This document shows, in pieces, positions 23,954 to 32,444 of a stretch of DNA of 64,000 nucleotides (its first letter is position 1; every line of letters starts with the position of its first letter). Position numbers and translations under genes: made by a program. Origin of the DNA: Rhodovulum sp. (GTDB lineage Bacteria; Pseudomonadota; Alphaproteobacteria; Rhodobacterales; Rhodobacteraceae). The notes beneath the pieces were generated by a model that worked only from the letters and a program-made list of their open reading frames with translations, searched no databases and had not been told where the DNA came from. The stretch lies in assembly GCA_002706605.1 (NCBI GenBank), contig PALT01000018.1:1-64000 (forward strand), given 5' to 3'.

Positions 23954-26287
23954 GTGGAAACGGTCACGTTAAATGTTGCGAGCATTGCGACTGAACGGTC
24001 GTATGCAGAGTTCAATGGTACTGGCGACACTGTGGTTGTCGACGAGGGTATGTTCGGCGCCATCAGTGTCGGCCGTTCCGATTTTGACGAGTTCATTACC
24101 GACTTTGAGTACGTCGGTGCAAATCATATTCGCTGGCCCGGCGGCACGTTTGCCGAAGAGGGCGGGTACAACCCGGAAACCGGTGAATTTCATACCCACG
24201 CTGAGCCTGGCGATGAGCCGGGATACAGTCTGGATTATCCCGATCTGATCCATCCTGACCTCGCTGCCCAAGGGGCGGCGGGTCTCAGCGATGTGCTGGC
24301 TTATGGCGTCGAAAACGGGGTCTCTGTGTCGGTGATCCTGCCGACCGATCCTTATGTAGATGATCCCGCAGCCGCCTATGACGCGACCATGCAGTTCCTT
24401 GAGGATCTGTATGTGAACGGCACCTATGGCGAGGTTCCCGCCGATGTCACGCTGGATATCGGGAACGAGCGTTACGAGGATCCGGCCAATAACTATGGTC
24501 CGGTGGCCAAGGAAATGCTGCACGCTGTGGCCGATTTCCGCGACGCAAACCCCGAAACCGATTTCGATATCGGCCTGCAGAGCATGCAGACCGGTGCAGA
24601 CAGCCGCGCGCTTGTCTCGGTTTTTACCGATCCTGACCTGCCTGCGGATGAACAGAACCTGCTGGCCGAGGTGGACGTGATCCGTCACCACGCGCTGCAA
24701 CAGAACCTTGACGACAGCAACGCCCACGGGTCGTGGGACCTCGAAACCATTCGCTATTACCGGATTGATCCGTTGGTCGATGCGGTTGTGGACGCGGGCG
24801 GTGTCGAGCCCGAGATCGATTTCTCGGCGTGGTCGGTCAACAGCGAGGACGCACAGGATGGCGGCGCCGGTCTGTCGGCGGCAAGCAACATGCTGTCGAG
24901 CTTTACCAGCATGCTGGAACTGGGCGCGGATCAGGCGTCGGTCTGGGGTCTGAACGTGGGCACGAATAATGACACGGTTCTGACCTATGACGGTGAGGAC
25001 GGCGCGCGGGAAACCACCGCCGCTGCCGAGACCTATCGTCTGATGTCCGAGAGCATCGTCGGCATGAACATGGTTGAGGACGAGGCGCTGGATAACAACC
25101 GTGCAGATCCCTATCAGATGTACGCCTTTGTCGACGAAGACTCGGCTGTGATCTTTGCAAGCGCGAACGAGTTCGAGGGCGACAGCTATGAGCTGACCAT
25201 CGATCTGGACGGGTTTGGCGACATCGCACTGGTCGAGGCCGTGTATGTCCGCACCGAAGACGGCACCCCCGAGGGCGCAGTTGTTGATCCCGAAAGCACC
25301 TATGAGGTTTTGCCGGTCGGCGAGGGCAACACGATCACCATCACCTTTGGCCAGCCCTATGAGGTTGTTCGCCTGATCGTGCACGAAGATGTGCCCGTTG
25401 ATGACGGCGGTGACGACACCCCGATCGACGATGATCCGGGCGATGTTATCGTACCGGTGGTCGATGAGAACCTGACCGGTAACAGCAGCGCAAACGATCT
25501 GACCGGCGGCGCGGGTAACGACACCTTGGACGGTCGTGGCGGCAACGACACCTTGACCGGCCTTGATGGTGACGACACCCTGATCGGTGGCGGCGGCGCG
25601 GACGTTCTGGATGGCGGCAATGGTATCGACGACCTGCGCGGTGGCGGTGGCGACGACGCGATCACCGGTGGCGCAGGCGACGACAGCATCCGTGCAGGGT
25701 CGGGTCGTGACTCGATCGACGGTGGCGAGGGCAACGATTGGATCTCTGCCAGCTCCGGTAACGACTATGTCGATGGTGGTGCCGGTGACGACCTGCTGAA
25801 GGGTGGCAAGGATAATGACACCATTCTGGGCGGCGAAGGTGATGACACGATCCGCGGCGAGAACGGCGATGATCTGCTGATCGGCGGTACGGGCGCGGAT
25901 GAATTCACCGGCGGTGACGGTGCGGATACCTTCCGTCTGGATACGCTGACCGAAGATGCGGGTGACGTGATCACGGACTTTGATCCGCTGAACGACGTGA
26001 TCGAACTGGACGGGTTTGACGGTGAGTCCGTCGACATCATTATGACCGACACCGACAGCGGTCTGCAAATCGTCGCGGGCGAGGCTCATGTCCTGTTGCA
26101 GGGCATCACCTCGGACGACCTGAGCACAGACAGCTTTGTCTGGGGTGGTGAAACAACGGTAGCCGCCGAAGACAGCGGGACCAGCTTCCTCAAGTCGCTG
26201 TTCCTCGATTACACCGCAGACGACGTAGATGTCCCCGAAGAGGACGATGCGGCGGACCACGGCGATCTCTTCGATTTCTTCGCCTGA
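23954..26287 (+). CDS. secreted RTX protein with glycoside-hydrolase-like N-terminal domain
   Basis: 777 residues, very acidic. Residues about 10-480 form a TIM-barrel glycosidase-like region (HIRWPGGTFAEEGG near 50; acid/base-type Glu in LDIGNERYED) with a beta domain behind it. After an Asp-rich linker come about 16 glycine/aspartate RTX nonapeptides (GGAGNDTLDGRGGNDTL type, about 505-665), a folding segment, and a tail ending DLFDFFA, typical of type I secretion substrates. No Sec signal and no secretion genes are adjacent. Where related proteins carry TEW at the nucleophile position, this one reads SAW, so activity is doubtful. The start is GTG 23954 with only a weak ribosome site. Confidence 0.85.
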   Translation: METVTLNVASIATERSYAEFNGTGDTVVVDEGMFGAISVGRSDFDEFITDFEYVGANHIRWPGGTFAEEGGYNPETGEFHTHAEPGDEPGYSLDYPDLIHPDLAAQGAAGLSDVLAYGVENGVSVSVILPTDPYVDDPAAAYDATMQFLEDLYVNGTYGEVPADVTLDIGNERYEDPANNYGPVAKEMLHAVADFRDANPETDFDIGLQSMQTGADSRALVSVFTDPDLPADEQNLLAEVDVIRHHALQQNLDDSNAHGSWDLETIRYYRIDPLVDAVVDAGGVEPEIDFSAWSVNSEDAQDGGAGLSAASNMLSSFTSMLELGADQASVWGLNVGTNNDTVLTYDGEDGARETTAAAETYRLMSESIVGMNMVEDEALDNNRADPYQMYAFVDEDSAVIFASANEFEGDSYELTIDLDGFGDIALVEAVYVRTEDGTPEGAVVDPESTYEVLPVGEGNTITITFGQPYEVVRLIVHEDVPVDDGGDDTPIDDDPGDVIVPVVDENLTGNSSANDLTGGAGNDTLDGRGGNDTLTGLDGDDTLIGGGGADVLDGGNGIDDLRGGGGDDAITGGAGDDSIRAGSGRDSIDGGEGNDWISASSGNDYVDGGAGDDLLKGGKDNDTILGGEGDDTIRGENGDDLLIGGTGADEFTGGDGADTFRLDTLTEDAGDVITDFDPLNDVIELDGFDGESVDIIMTDTDSGLQIVAGEAHVLLQGITSDDLSTDSFVWGGETTVAAEDSGTSFLKSLFLDYTADDVDVPEEDDAADHGDLFDFFA

Positions 26288-26305
26288 TAACGATCGAGCA
26301 GTTTG

Positions 26306-26334
26306 GCGCGCGTAGGAAAAGACCCTGCGCGCGC
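26306..26334 (+). terminator. hairpin after the RTX gene
   Basis: An 11-base-pair stem (GCGCGCGTAGG with CCTGCGCGCGC, including one G-U pair) with a 7-base loop lies 19 bases beyond the RTX stop. It is followed by CTTTCT rather than a clean T run. It probably ends the RTX transcript before bioM. Confidence 0.65.
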
Positions 26335-26430
26335 TGAACTCTTTCTAGGGCTGGCGCAAACATCCGGCTGGACCGTTTGCTTGGGCGGCGAATGCTGATA
26401 TTCGGGCAACAGACAACGCCCGAGGACCCC

Positions 26431-27165
26431 GTGCCGCAACCCACACCCCCCTTGATTGAGGTTTCCGACCTGCGCTATGCGCCGCAGGGGCGGGTGATCT
26501 TTGATGGGCTGAGCGTGTCATTGGACGCGCGGCGCATCGGCATCATTGGGCGCAACGGGTCGGGCAAAACCACGCTGGCGCGGATGCTGGGCGGGTTGAT
26601 CGAACCGGATCAGGGTTGCGTGCGCGTGGCAGGAATTGATGTGGCACGCGACCGGCGCACGGTTCTCAAACGCATCGGTATCCTGTTTCAAAACCCCGAT
26701 CACCAGATCATTTTTCCCACGGTGGATGAGGAAATCGGGTTCGGCCTGCGCCAATTGGGCCATCCGAAATCCGCAATTCCGGGCATGGTGAACGATGTTC
26801 TGGCTCGGTTTGACAAGACCCATTGGCAGGGCCGGATCATCGCCGAACTGTCCCAAGGCCAACGGCATCTGGTCTGTCTGATGGCCGTTCTGGCGATGGG
26901 GCCGGATGTCTTGATTTTGGACGAACCTTTTGCCGGTCTCGACATCCCGACGCGGATGCAACTGACCCGCTATCTGAACCTAAGTGACGCGTCGATCATC
27001 CATGTGACCCATGATCCGGCGGATTTGGGGGGGTATGACACCGTGTTCTGGCTGGACGGCGGCGCGGTGCGGGCGACGGGCACGCCGGATCAGGTGTTGC
27101 CGGTGTTTGTGGACGCGATGACGAAACTGGGGGCGGGCGATGATATCTCTGACCTCACCGGTTGA
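26431..27165 (+). CDS. bioM: BioM: ATPase of the biotin ECF transporter
   Basis: 244 residues of an ECF-type ABC ATPase: Walker A GRNGSGKTT, Q-loop FQNPDHQIIFPTV, signature LSQGQRHLV, Walker B VLILDEPFAGLD, and H-loop VTHDP. GAGGA lies four bases before the GTG at 26431, whereas the in-frame ATG at 26392 has no such site; the start is therefore placed at 26431. It overlaps bioN by 26 bases. With BioN and BioY it forms a biotin importer in the inner membrane. I see no BioR-type TTATMKATAA operator upstream. Confidence 0.92.
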   Translation: MPQPTPPLIEVSDLRYAPQGRVIFDGLSVSLDARRIGIIGRNGSGKTTLARMLGGLIEPDQGCVRVAGIDVARDRRTVLKRIGILFQNPDHQIIFPTVDEEIGFGLRQLGHPKSAIPGMVNDVLARFDKTHWQGRIIAELSQGQRHLVCLMAVLAMGPDVLILDEPFAGLDIPTRMQLTRYLNLSDASIIHVTHDPADLGGYDTVFWLDGGAVRATGTPDQVLPVFVDAMTKLGAGDDISDLTG

Positions 27166-27757
27166 AACCCGCGCCCATGGCTGGCCTGCGGGGGTCAAGC
27201 TGGCCGCGCTGTGCGTCAGTACGGTGGTGCTGTTCCTGTCCGATGATTTGTGGGTGCAGGGCGGCGCGTTCATCGCGGTGATGGCGGGGTATCTGGCGCT
27301 TGGCGGGATGGATTTCCTGCGCGCGGGTCTGCGGTCACTGAAAATCCTGACGATGTTTTTGGTGATCATCGCGGTCTGGCACGCGGTGACAGGGACGTGG
27401 GTGGACGGCGCGGTCGTTGCGCTGCGCCTGTTGGCCGCCGTCAGTCTGGCCAATCTGGTGACGATGACCACGCGCCTGACCGATATGACCGATGTTGTGG
27501 CCAAACTAACGAAACCGTTAGCGATAATTGGCCTGAAACCCCGTCTGTTAGAGCTTGCGATTGCGCTGGTGATCCGCTTTACACCTGTGCTGATCGAAAA
27601 GGGCACGGCCCTGAACATGGCATGGCGGGCAAGGTCGCACCGGCGACCGGGATGGCGGGTGATCCTGCCGTTTGTGGTGCTGGCCATTGATGAATCCGAT
27701 CATGTTGCCGAGGCCCTGCGGGCACGGGGTGGCGTGATCCCGCAGAACACGGACTAA
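27140..27757 (+). CDS. bioN: BioN: transmembrane T component of the biotin ECF transporter
   Basis: 205 residues, about five membrane helices, with the EcfT coupling motifs AWRARSHRRPGW and EALRARGG near the C-terminus; the paired Ala-Arg-Xaa motifs contact the ATPase. It begins within bioM and ends nine bases before bioY. It couples ATP hydrolysis by BioM to substrate release by BioY. The short length matches dedicated (group I) ECF systems. Confidence 0.93.
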   Translation: MISLTSPVETRAHGWPAGVKLAALCVSTVVLFLSDDLWVQGGAFIAVMAGYLALGGMDFLRAGLRSLKILTMFLVIIAVWHAVTGTWVDGAVVALRLLAAVSLANLVTMTTRLTDMTDVVAKLTKPLAIIGLKPRLLELAIALVIRFTPVLIEKGTALNMAWRARSHRRPGWRVILPFVVLAIDESDHVAEALRARGGVIPQNTD

Positions 27758-27766
27758 GGACATCCT

Positions 27767-28312
27767 ATGGAACGCAATTTGACGATGATCGCCCTGTTTG
27801 CCGCGCTGATCGCCGCGCTGGGCCTCGTGCCGAAATTCACGCTGGCCTTTGGGGTACCGATCACCGCGCAGAGCCTTGGCGTGATGCTGTGCGGCACGGT
27901 TTTGGGCGCAAAGCGCGGGTTTTTGGCGGTGGCGCTGTTCATCCTGCTGGTTGCGATGGGCCTGCCCCTGTTGTCGGGCGGGCGTGGCGGTATCGCGCTG
28001 TTCTCGTCGCCGTCGGGCGGGTTCCTGATCGGCTTCCCCTTTGCGGCATTCGTGACCGGTCTGGTCATGGAGAAATGGCGCGGCGCATCGGTCGGAGTGA
28101 CCGCCGGCGTGGCGTCGATTGTCGGCGGCATCATCGTTCTCTACGCCTTCGGCACGGTTGGCCTGTCGATCGCATTGGACAAAGGGTTGGTTGAGGCCGC
28201 GTTGCTGAACACCGCTTTTGTGATCGGCGACGTGATCAAGGCCGTGATTGCCGGTGCCCTGACCGGTGCCTTGGCGCAGGCGCGTCCCGCCGCGCTTTTG
28301 TCCCGCGCATGA
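27767..28312 (+). CDS. bioY: BioY: biotin-binding S component
   Basis: 181 residues, six predicted helices, with family features GLVPKFTLAFGVPITAQSLG near the N-terminus and a glycine-rich loop (LPLLSGGRGGIALFSSPSGG). BioY binds biotin with high affinity and can work alone or with BioMN, whose genes precede it. Its stop overlaps the start of the nitroreductase gene (ATGA), so four genes form one operon. The organism therefore imports biotin; no biotin synthesis genes are seen in the window. Confidence 0.94.
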   Translation: MERNLTMIALFAALIAALGLVPKFTLAFGVPITAQSLGVMLCGTVLGAKRGFLAVALFILLVAMGLPLLSGGRGGIALFSSPSGGFLIGFPFAAFVTGLVMEKWRGASVGVTAGVASIVGGIIVLYAFGTVGLSIALDKGLVEAALLNTAFVIGDVIKAVIAGALTGALAQARPAALLSRA

Positions 28313-28992
28313 GCACGGCGTCCGACCTAGAGACGCTGCTGTTTGGGCGGCGCTCGGTTCGGGCGTATCTGGACCGGCCCGTGCCGCGTCAGACCCTTGA
28401 GCGTCTGGCGCGCGCGGCGCGTTCCGCCCCCAGCGGGGCCAACCTGCAACCGGGGTCGTTGCACATCCTGACGGGCGCGGCGTTAACCGCCCTGTCAGAC
28501 AACATCACCGCCGTCGCCGCGTCCGGCGCGCCGATGGCCGATGAATACACCTATTTCCCGAAACCCATGCCCGCCCACCTAAAAACGCGCCAGCGTGAGG
28601 CAGGCTATGCCCTTTATTCCGCGCTGGGGATCGACCGGCGCGATCTTGAGGGGCGGCGCGATCAGTTCCTGCGCAACTACCGGTTTTTCGATGCGCCGGT
28701 CGGGATCGTGGTCACGATTGACCGTGATATGGGGTCGGGCTGTTTCATGGATTTGGGGATGTTTTTGATGGCGTTCTTGATGGCGGCCCATGACGCGGGC
28801 CTTGGCGCGACGGGGATTGGCGCGCTGGCCAATTACGGGCCCGAGGTCGCCGCGCATCTGGACCTGCCTGCGGATCAGATGGTCGTTTGCGGGATCGCGG
28901 TGGGCTATGCCGATCCCGATCATCCCGCGAATACGGTGCGCACCACGCGCGAACCGTTGGACGTGTTCACGCGGTTTTACGGGTTCGACTAG
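28309..28992 (+). CDS. nitroreductase family protein
   Basis: 227 residues of the FMN-dependent nitroreductase fold: an RRSVRAYLDRPVP motif at the N-terminus, SAPSGANLQPGS for FMN phosphate binding, and GLGATGIGALANYGPEV in the C-terminal half. It probably reduces quinones or nitro-compounds with NAD(P)H; the true substrate is unknown. It is translationally coupled to bioY, which is unusual and may point to a flavin-dependent step on an imported or salvaged compound. Its TAG stop lies in CTAG, shared with the stop codon of the convergent thiolase gene. Confidence 0.88.
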   Translation: MSTASDLETLLFGRRSVRAYLDRPVPRQTLERLARAARSAPSGANLQPGSLHILTGAALTALSDNITAVAASGAPMADEYTYFPKPMPAHLKTRQREAGYALYSALGIDRRDLEGRRDQFLRNYRFFDAPVGIVVTIDRDMGSGCFMDLGMFLMAFLMAAHDAGLGATGIGALANYGPEVAAHLDLPADQMVVCGIAVGYADPDHPANTVRTTREPLDVFTRFYGFD

Positions 28993-30092
28993 ACCTGCGC
29001 GCGCAGGATCATCGCACTGCCCAAACCACCCGCCGCCGCGATGGCCGCAAGGCCCGTCGTCCCGTCCCCCGCGTGGATCAGGTCGGAAAAGAGGCGCGTC
29101 GCCAGTATCGCGCCGGATGCCCCAATCGGATGTCCCCGCGCCAAGGCCCCGCCGCCGGTGTTCACCTTGTCCATGGGCAGGTTCGCGCCGCGGACACAGG
29201 CGATGGCTTGGGCGGCATAGGCCTCCATCATTTCGATGTGGGTCAGGTCATCGGGCGTCAGACCGGTCTTTGCCATCACCCGCGCAATGGCGGGTAGGGG
29301 CGATAGGGTCGGTGTTTCCGGTGCCGCCCCAACCGTCGCCGCGCCCAGCATGACCAGATGCGGTGCATCGGGACGGGTGGCGGACAGGGTGACAAATGCC
29401 GCGCCATCCGCGGCAACGGCGGTCGTCGCCGTGGTGATGTCACCGGCCAGTACCGGTGCACGGACAGCCAGTTTCGCCGTCAAATCACGGGTAAACGCGT
29501 CGCGGGTCAGGTCCGACAGCGGCACGATTTCGGGATGCGTCGCAGCGCGGGCGCACGCGTGACTGCGGATCGCGAAATCGTCCTGTTCGGCGCGGGTGAT
29601 GCCGGTGTCGCGCGCCATATCGGCGGCGGCTGTGGTCATGTCGGGATCGCGGTCGGGCCACGGGGCAAAGGGCGGCTGATCATAGGCCTCGGGCGCGCGG
29701 CCATCGGAAAAGGTGCGCAGGCGCAGGGGGCGGCGGCTGTAACTCTCCACCCCGCCCGCGATCACCACATCCGCCTGACCCGACGCGATCATCGCATGGC
29801 CAAGGGCGATGGTGTCCAGTCCCCCGACGCATTGCCGGTCAATACTTAGGCCCGCCACGGATAGGGGCAGACCGGCGGCCAATGCCGCAACGCGCGCGGG
29901 GTTGCCACCCCCGCCGATGGCATTTGCGGTGATGACCTCATCCACCTGATCGACGCACAGGCCCGCCCGTTCCACCGCCGCGTGGATCACCGGCGCGGCA
30001 AGTTCGTGTAGCTCTAACGCGGCAAGCGCGCCGCCACGTGGGGCGACGGGGCTGCGGGCGGCGGCGGTGATATAGACGGGGCGCTGGGTCAT
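28989..30092 (-). CDS. thiolase-like protein lacking the second catalytic cysteine
   Basis: 367 residues of the thiolase fold with nucleophilic Cys88 (SIDRQCVGG) and His321 (LARGHPIGASGA). However, the C-terminal CxGGG motif reads AAAGGLG, with Ala352 where the acid/base Cys should be, and the NEAF motif reads MEAY, with Met289 for Asn. It can probably form an acyl-enzyme but may not carry out normal Claisen or retro-Claisen chemistry. It is about 25 residues shorter than typical thiolases. It is coupled (ATGA) behind an acyl-CoA ligase gene, so both likely act on one acid. The substrate is unknown. Confidence 0.85.
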   Translation of the reverse strand: MTQRPVYITAAARSPVAPRGGALAALELHELAAPVIHAAVERAGLCVDQVDEVITANAIGGGGNPARVAALAAGLPLSVAGLSIDRQCVGGLDTIALGHAMIASGQADVVIAGGVESYSRRPLRLRTFSDGRAPEAYDQPPFAPWPDRDPDMTTAAADMARDTGITRAEQDDFAIRSHACARAATHPEIVPLSDLTRDAFTRDLTAKLAVRAPVLAGDITTATTAVAADGAAFVTLSATRPDAPHLVMLGAATVGAAPETPTLSPLPAIARVMAKTGLTPDDLTHIEMMEAYAAQAIACVRGANLPMDKVNTGGGALARGHPIGASGAILATRLFSDLIHAGDGTTGLAAIAAAGGLGSAMILRAQV

Positions 30093-31252
30093 ATGTCCCC
30101 TCGTGCCATGGCGGTCAGGGTCTGTAAATCCGCCTTTCCGGCGGGCAACCGGGGCAGGGTGTCGGTCACGTGGATGCGCGCGGGGACAAAGGCAGGCGGC
30201 AGGGCGTCGCGCAACGCGTCGCGCACCACGTCGGGATCGCCCGCGCCCTCAACCCACGCGATCAGGCGATGACCCCGCAGCCGGTCGGGCACCGCAACAA
30301 CGGCGGCGTCGGTGACACCCGTGATGGCGCGCAAGGCCCCCTCAACCCGCTCGGGAAAGACGTTCACATCGCCAACCGTCACCATCCGCGCCGCGCGCCC
30401 CGCAAGGTACAGGAAACCATCCGCATCCAGATGGCCCATTTCGCCGATGCTAATCCCCATGGGACCGCGTTGCGTTTGGCTATCCCCGCCACTGTTATAA
30501 CCATCGAACAGATAGGGCCCATCGACCCAGATCGCGCCGATCTGACCGGCGGGCAGGGGGGTATCGCCGTCTGCAATCGTGATCCGCACCGCAGGATAGG
30601 CGCGCCCGACCGAACCGGCGGGCGTGTCGGGGGTGGATAGGGTGACAAAGCTGGTCTCGGCCGCGCCAAAGAACTCATGCACCTGCGCCTCGGGGGCAAG
30701 GGCGGCCAGCGCGGCGCGCTCCCCACCGGTCAGGATACCGCCCCCCGTCACCACATGGCGCAGATCCGGCAGGGGCGGGGCCATCGCCGCGATCAGGCGC
30801 AGAAAGGTCGGCGTGGCATAGAGGACGGATGCACCGTTCAGGGCGCTCAACCGGTCACGCGACATCCGGTCCCCCAACATCACCGCCACCCCGCCAAGCG
30901 CCAGCGTTTCGCACAGAGCATAGGTCGTCAACGAATGCGCCAGACCCCCCGCAATCGCCACCCGCCTGCCCGCGCCGATCTGAAACAGGCGGGCGTTTTG
31001 CGCGAAACTGGCGGTCCAACTGGTATGGGTCCGGCGGATGATCTTTGGCGCGCCGGTGCTGCCCGATGTTTGGGTCAGGATGGTGCGCGCGTCCTGATCA
31101 ATGACCATGCCGCCGGTGATTTCAAACCGTCCGTTGTCCGCGCGCATCGCGTCCAGAATGGCCGCCGCCCCGGTGCCCGCAACGTCCTGAACCACGGCGC
31201 CATTGGCGGCGCGCAGACGGGTCGGAAGGGGGTCGGGGCGAATGGTGCTCAT
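30089..31252 (-). CDS. short AMP-dependent acyl-CoA synthetase/ligase
   Basis: 387 residues of the ANL superfamily with the P-loop TSGSTGAPK, a YG-type core (HEFFGAAETSF), a hinge (DGFLYLAGRAARMVTVGDV) and the C-terminal catalytic lysine in LPRLPAGKADL. It is about 100-150 residues shorter than usual fatty acyl-CoA ligases because the N-terminal subdomain is reduced, a form seen in MenE-like ligases. The start is taken at ATG 31252; the frame extends to 31282, and neither start has a good ribosome site. With the thiolase-like protein it would activate and then process a carboxylic acid. Confidence 0.82.
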   Translation of the reverse strand: MSTIRPDPLPTRLRAANGAVVQDVAGTGAAAILDAMRADNGRFEITGGMVIDQDARTILTQTSGSTGAPKIIRRTHTSWTASFAQNARLFQIGAGRRVAIAGGLAHSLTTYALCETLALGGVAVMLGDRMSRDRLSALNGASVLYATPTFLRLIAAMAPPLPDLRHVVTGGGILTGGERAALAALAPEAQVHEFFGAAETSFVTLSTPDTPAGSVGRAYPAVRITIADGDTPLPAGQIGAIWVDGPYLFDGYNSGGDSQTQRGPMGISIGEMGHLDADGFLYLAGRAARMVTVGDVNVFPERVEGALRAITGVTDAAVVAVPDRLRGHRLIAWVEGAGDPDVVRDALRDALPPAFVPARIHVTDTLPRLPAGKADLQTLTAMARGDI

Positions 31253-31295
31253 GGCGGTGTTGTGCCCGAATGATCGGCCCATGCCAAAGGTTTTT

Positions 31296-31321
31296 GGAAC
31301 CTTTTCGCCGCTGTTCGCGTT
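31296..31321 (+). promoter_or_regulatory. EcfG-type general stress promoter
   Basis: GGAAC (31296-31300) and CGTT (31318-31321) are separated by 17 bases, 50 bases before the ATG of the small membrane protein gene at 31372. Spacing and elements are the same as at 7560-7585, 8423-8448, 8472-8497 and 46137-46162. Confidence 0.75.
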
Positions 31322-31371
31322 GTCCTTTCAACAGCCCCTGTTGGGGCGCACGCAATTTAAAGGGACACGTT

Positions 31372-31575
31372 ATGGAAATGAATCTGTTTCAACTAAGCGG
31401 CTTTGGCGGTCTGATTGTACTGGCTCTGGCAATTTACGCACTGGTGTCGATCTTTGGGTCGAACGCGTCGAACGGGACCAAGGCCCTGTGGGCGCTGGTG
31501 GTGATTTTGCTGCCGCTCATCGGGTTTATCGCGTGGCTGATCGCCGGTCCGCGCAGTGCCGCGTCGCAGGTATAA
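31372..31575 (+). CDS. PLDc_N-type small membrane protein
   Basis: 67 residues with two membrane helices (about 10-28 and 38-58) and the PLDc_N (phospholipase D-nuclease N-terminal) pattern: conserved Trp and Pro in ALWALVVILLPLIGFIAWLI. Proteins consisting only of this domain are common and uncharacterised. AAAGGGAC stands before the ATG at 31372. It is a single-gene unit between a stress-type promoter and a strong terminator, so it probably belongs to the same stress regulon as the small envelope proteins at 7-8.7 kb and 46 kb. Confidence 0.85.
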   Translation: MEMNLFQLSGFGGLIVLALAIYALVSIFGSNASNGTKALWALVVILLPLIGFIAWLIAGPRSAASQV

Positions 31576-31625
31576 AACGGCTCCACACAGTCGCCGTTAG
31601 GTGCCCTCCCGTCAGGCGACTGATG

Positions 31626-31658
31626 AAAACCCGACAGGTTTCTGTCGGGTTTTTGTTT
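31626..31658 (+). terminator. strong intrinsic terminator
   Basis: A 12-base-pair stem AAAACCCGACAG/CTGTCGGGTTTT with loop GTTT (31638-31641) and a T-rich tail. It ends the small membrane protein transcript. Confidence 0.92.
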
Positions 31659-31719
31659 GTGCAAGGTGGGGTGTGGCGGTTTGTGGGGTTGCCTAACCGT
31701 TAAAAACCGCGTCTTTTCT

Positions 31720-31734
31720 TTCCTGACAGGAAAT
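31720..31734. promoter_or_regulatory. operator TTTCCTG-A-CAGGAAA before the XRE-cupin gene
   Basis: A perfect 7+1+7 inverted repeat lies 35 bases before the XRE-cupin start. A near copy occurs before glxB (32466-32478), with a weaker one beside it. The simplest reading is that the XRE-cupin protein binds this sequence, both on its own promoter and on the glxBCD-glnT promoter. Confidence 0.65.
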
Positions 31735-31769
31735 TTTTCGCCCCCGTTGGGCAATAGGTGCTGTGTTTT

Positions 31770-32417
31770 ATGACCGCCAAGACGGACACGCCGAATGGCA
31801 AGCTGACCCAAGATCCCCATGCAATCCGCGAACCGCGCGAAAAGAACCTAGAGGTCGCAATTGGCCGTCAGGTGCGTGAATTGCGCAAGCGTCAGCGGAT
31901 GACCGGATCGGATCTTGCGACGGAAACGGGCCTGTCCGTGGGGATGCTGTCCAAGATCGAAAACGGTGTGATTTCGCCGTCCCTGAATACGTTGCAGGTG
32001 CTGGCAGACGGATTGCGGGTGCCGCTTATCCAGCTGTTTTCGGGTTATGAGGAAACGCGCGGGGCCATGCACGTCAAGGCCGGTGAGGGCGTCGAGGTTG
32101 ATCGCGCGGGTACGCGGGCAGGGCATCAATACCACCTGCTGGGCCATATCGGGTCGAACAATTCGGGCGTGGTAGTTGAACCCTATATGATCGTCCTGAC
32201 CGATAGCAGCGACCGCTTTCCCACGTTTCAACATGAGGGCCTAGAGTTCCTGTATGTGCTGGAGGGGCGCGTCGGATATCGCCACGGCGATACGATCTAT
32301 GACCTCGAACCCGGGGACAGCCTGTTTTTCGATTCGGATGCCCCCCACGGCCCTGAGGACCTGCGCGAATTGCCTGTGCGCTATCTGTCGATCATCACCT
32401 ATCCGCAACAGCGCTAG
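31770..32417 (+). CDS. XRE-cupin transcriptional regulator
   Basis: 215 residues: an N-terminal helix-turn-helix of the XRE/Cro type (about 30-85, DLATETGLSVGMLSKIENG) and a C-terminal cupin ligand domain (about 110-205, FQHEGLEFLYVLEGRVGYRH then DLEPGDSLFFDSDAPHG, metal-type His/Glu present). Such regulators control polyamine, amine and amino-acid use. It lies directly upstream of glxBCD-glnT and is flanked by copies of the TTTCCTG-N-CAGGAAA repeat, so it very likely controls that operon and itself. ATG 31770 is chosen over a TTG/ATG-like start four codons earlier; both are possible. Confidence 0.9.
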   Translation: MTAKTDTPNGKLTQDPHAIREPREKNLEVAIGRQVRELRKRQRMTGSDLATETGLSVGMLSKIENGVISPSLNTLQVLADGLRVPLIQLFSGYEETRGAMHVKAGEGVEVDRAGTRAGHQYHLLGHIGSNNSGVVVEPYMIVLTDSSDRFPTFQHEGLEFLYVLEGRVGYRHGDTIYDLEPGDSLFFDSDAPHGPEDLRELPVRYLSIITYPQQR

Positions 32418-32444
32418 GGCGGTTTTGCCCGATTTTTGGGCAGT

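Noticed and set aside
25477-25950. Tandem DNA repeat or CRISPR-like array
   Set aside because: The regular 27-base periodicity is produced by the RTX nonapeptide codons inside an intact reading frame.
23969-26260. 763-codon open frame opposite the RTX gene
   Set aside because: It arises from the repetitive Gly/Asp codons of the RTX gene read in reverse; the plus frame carries the RTX repeats and secretion tail.
26288-26430. BioR operator (TTATMKATAA) before bioM
   Set aside because: Searched by eye on both strands and not found.
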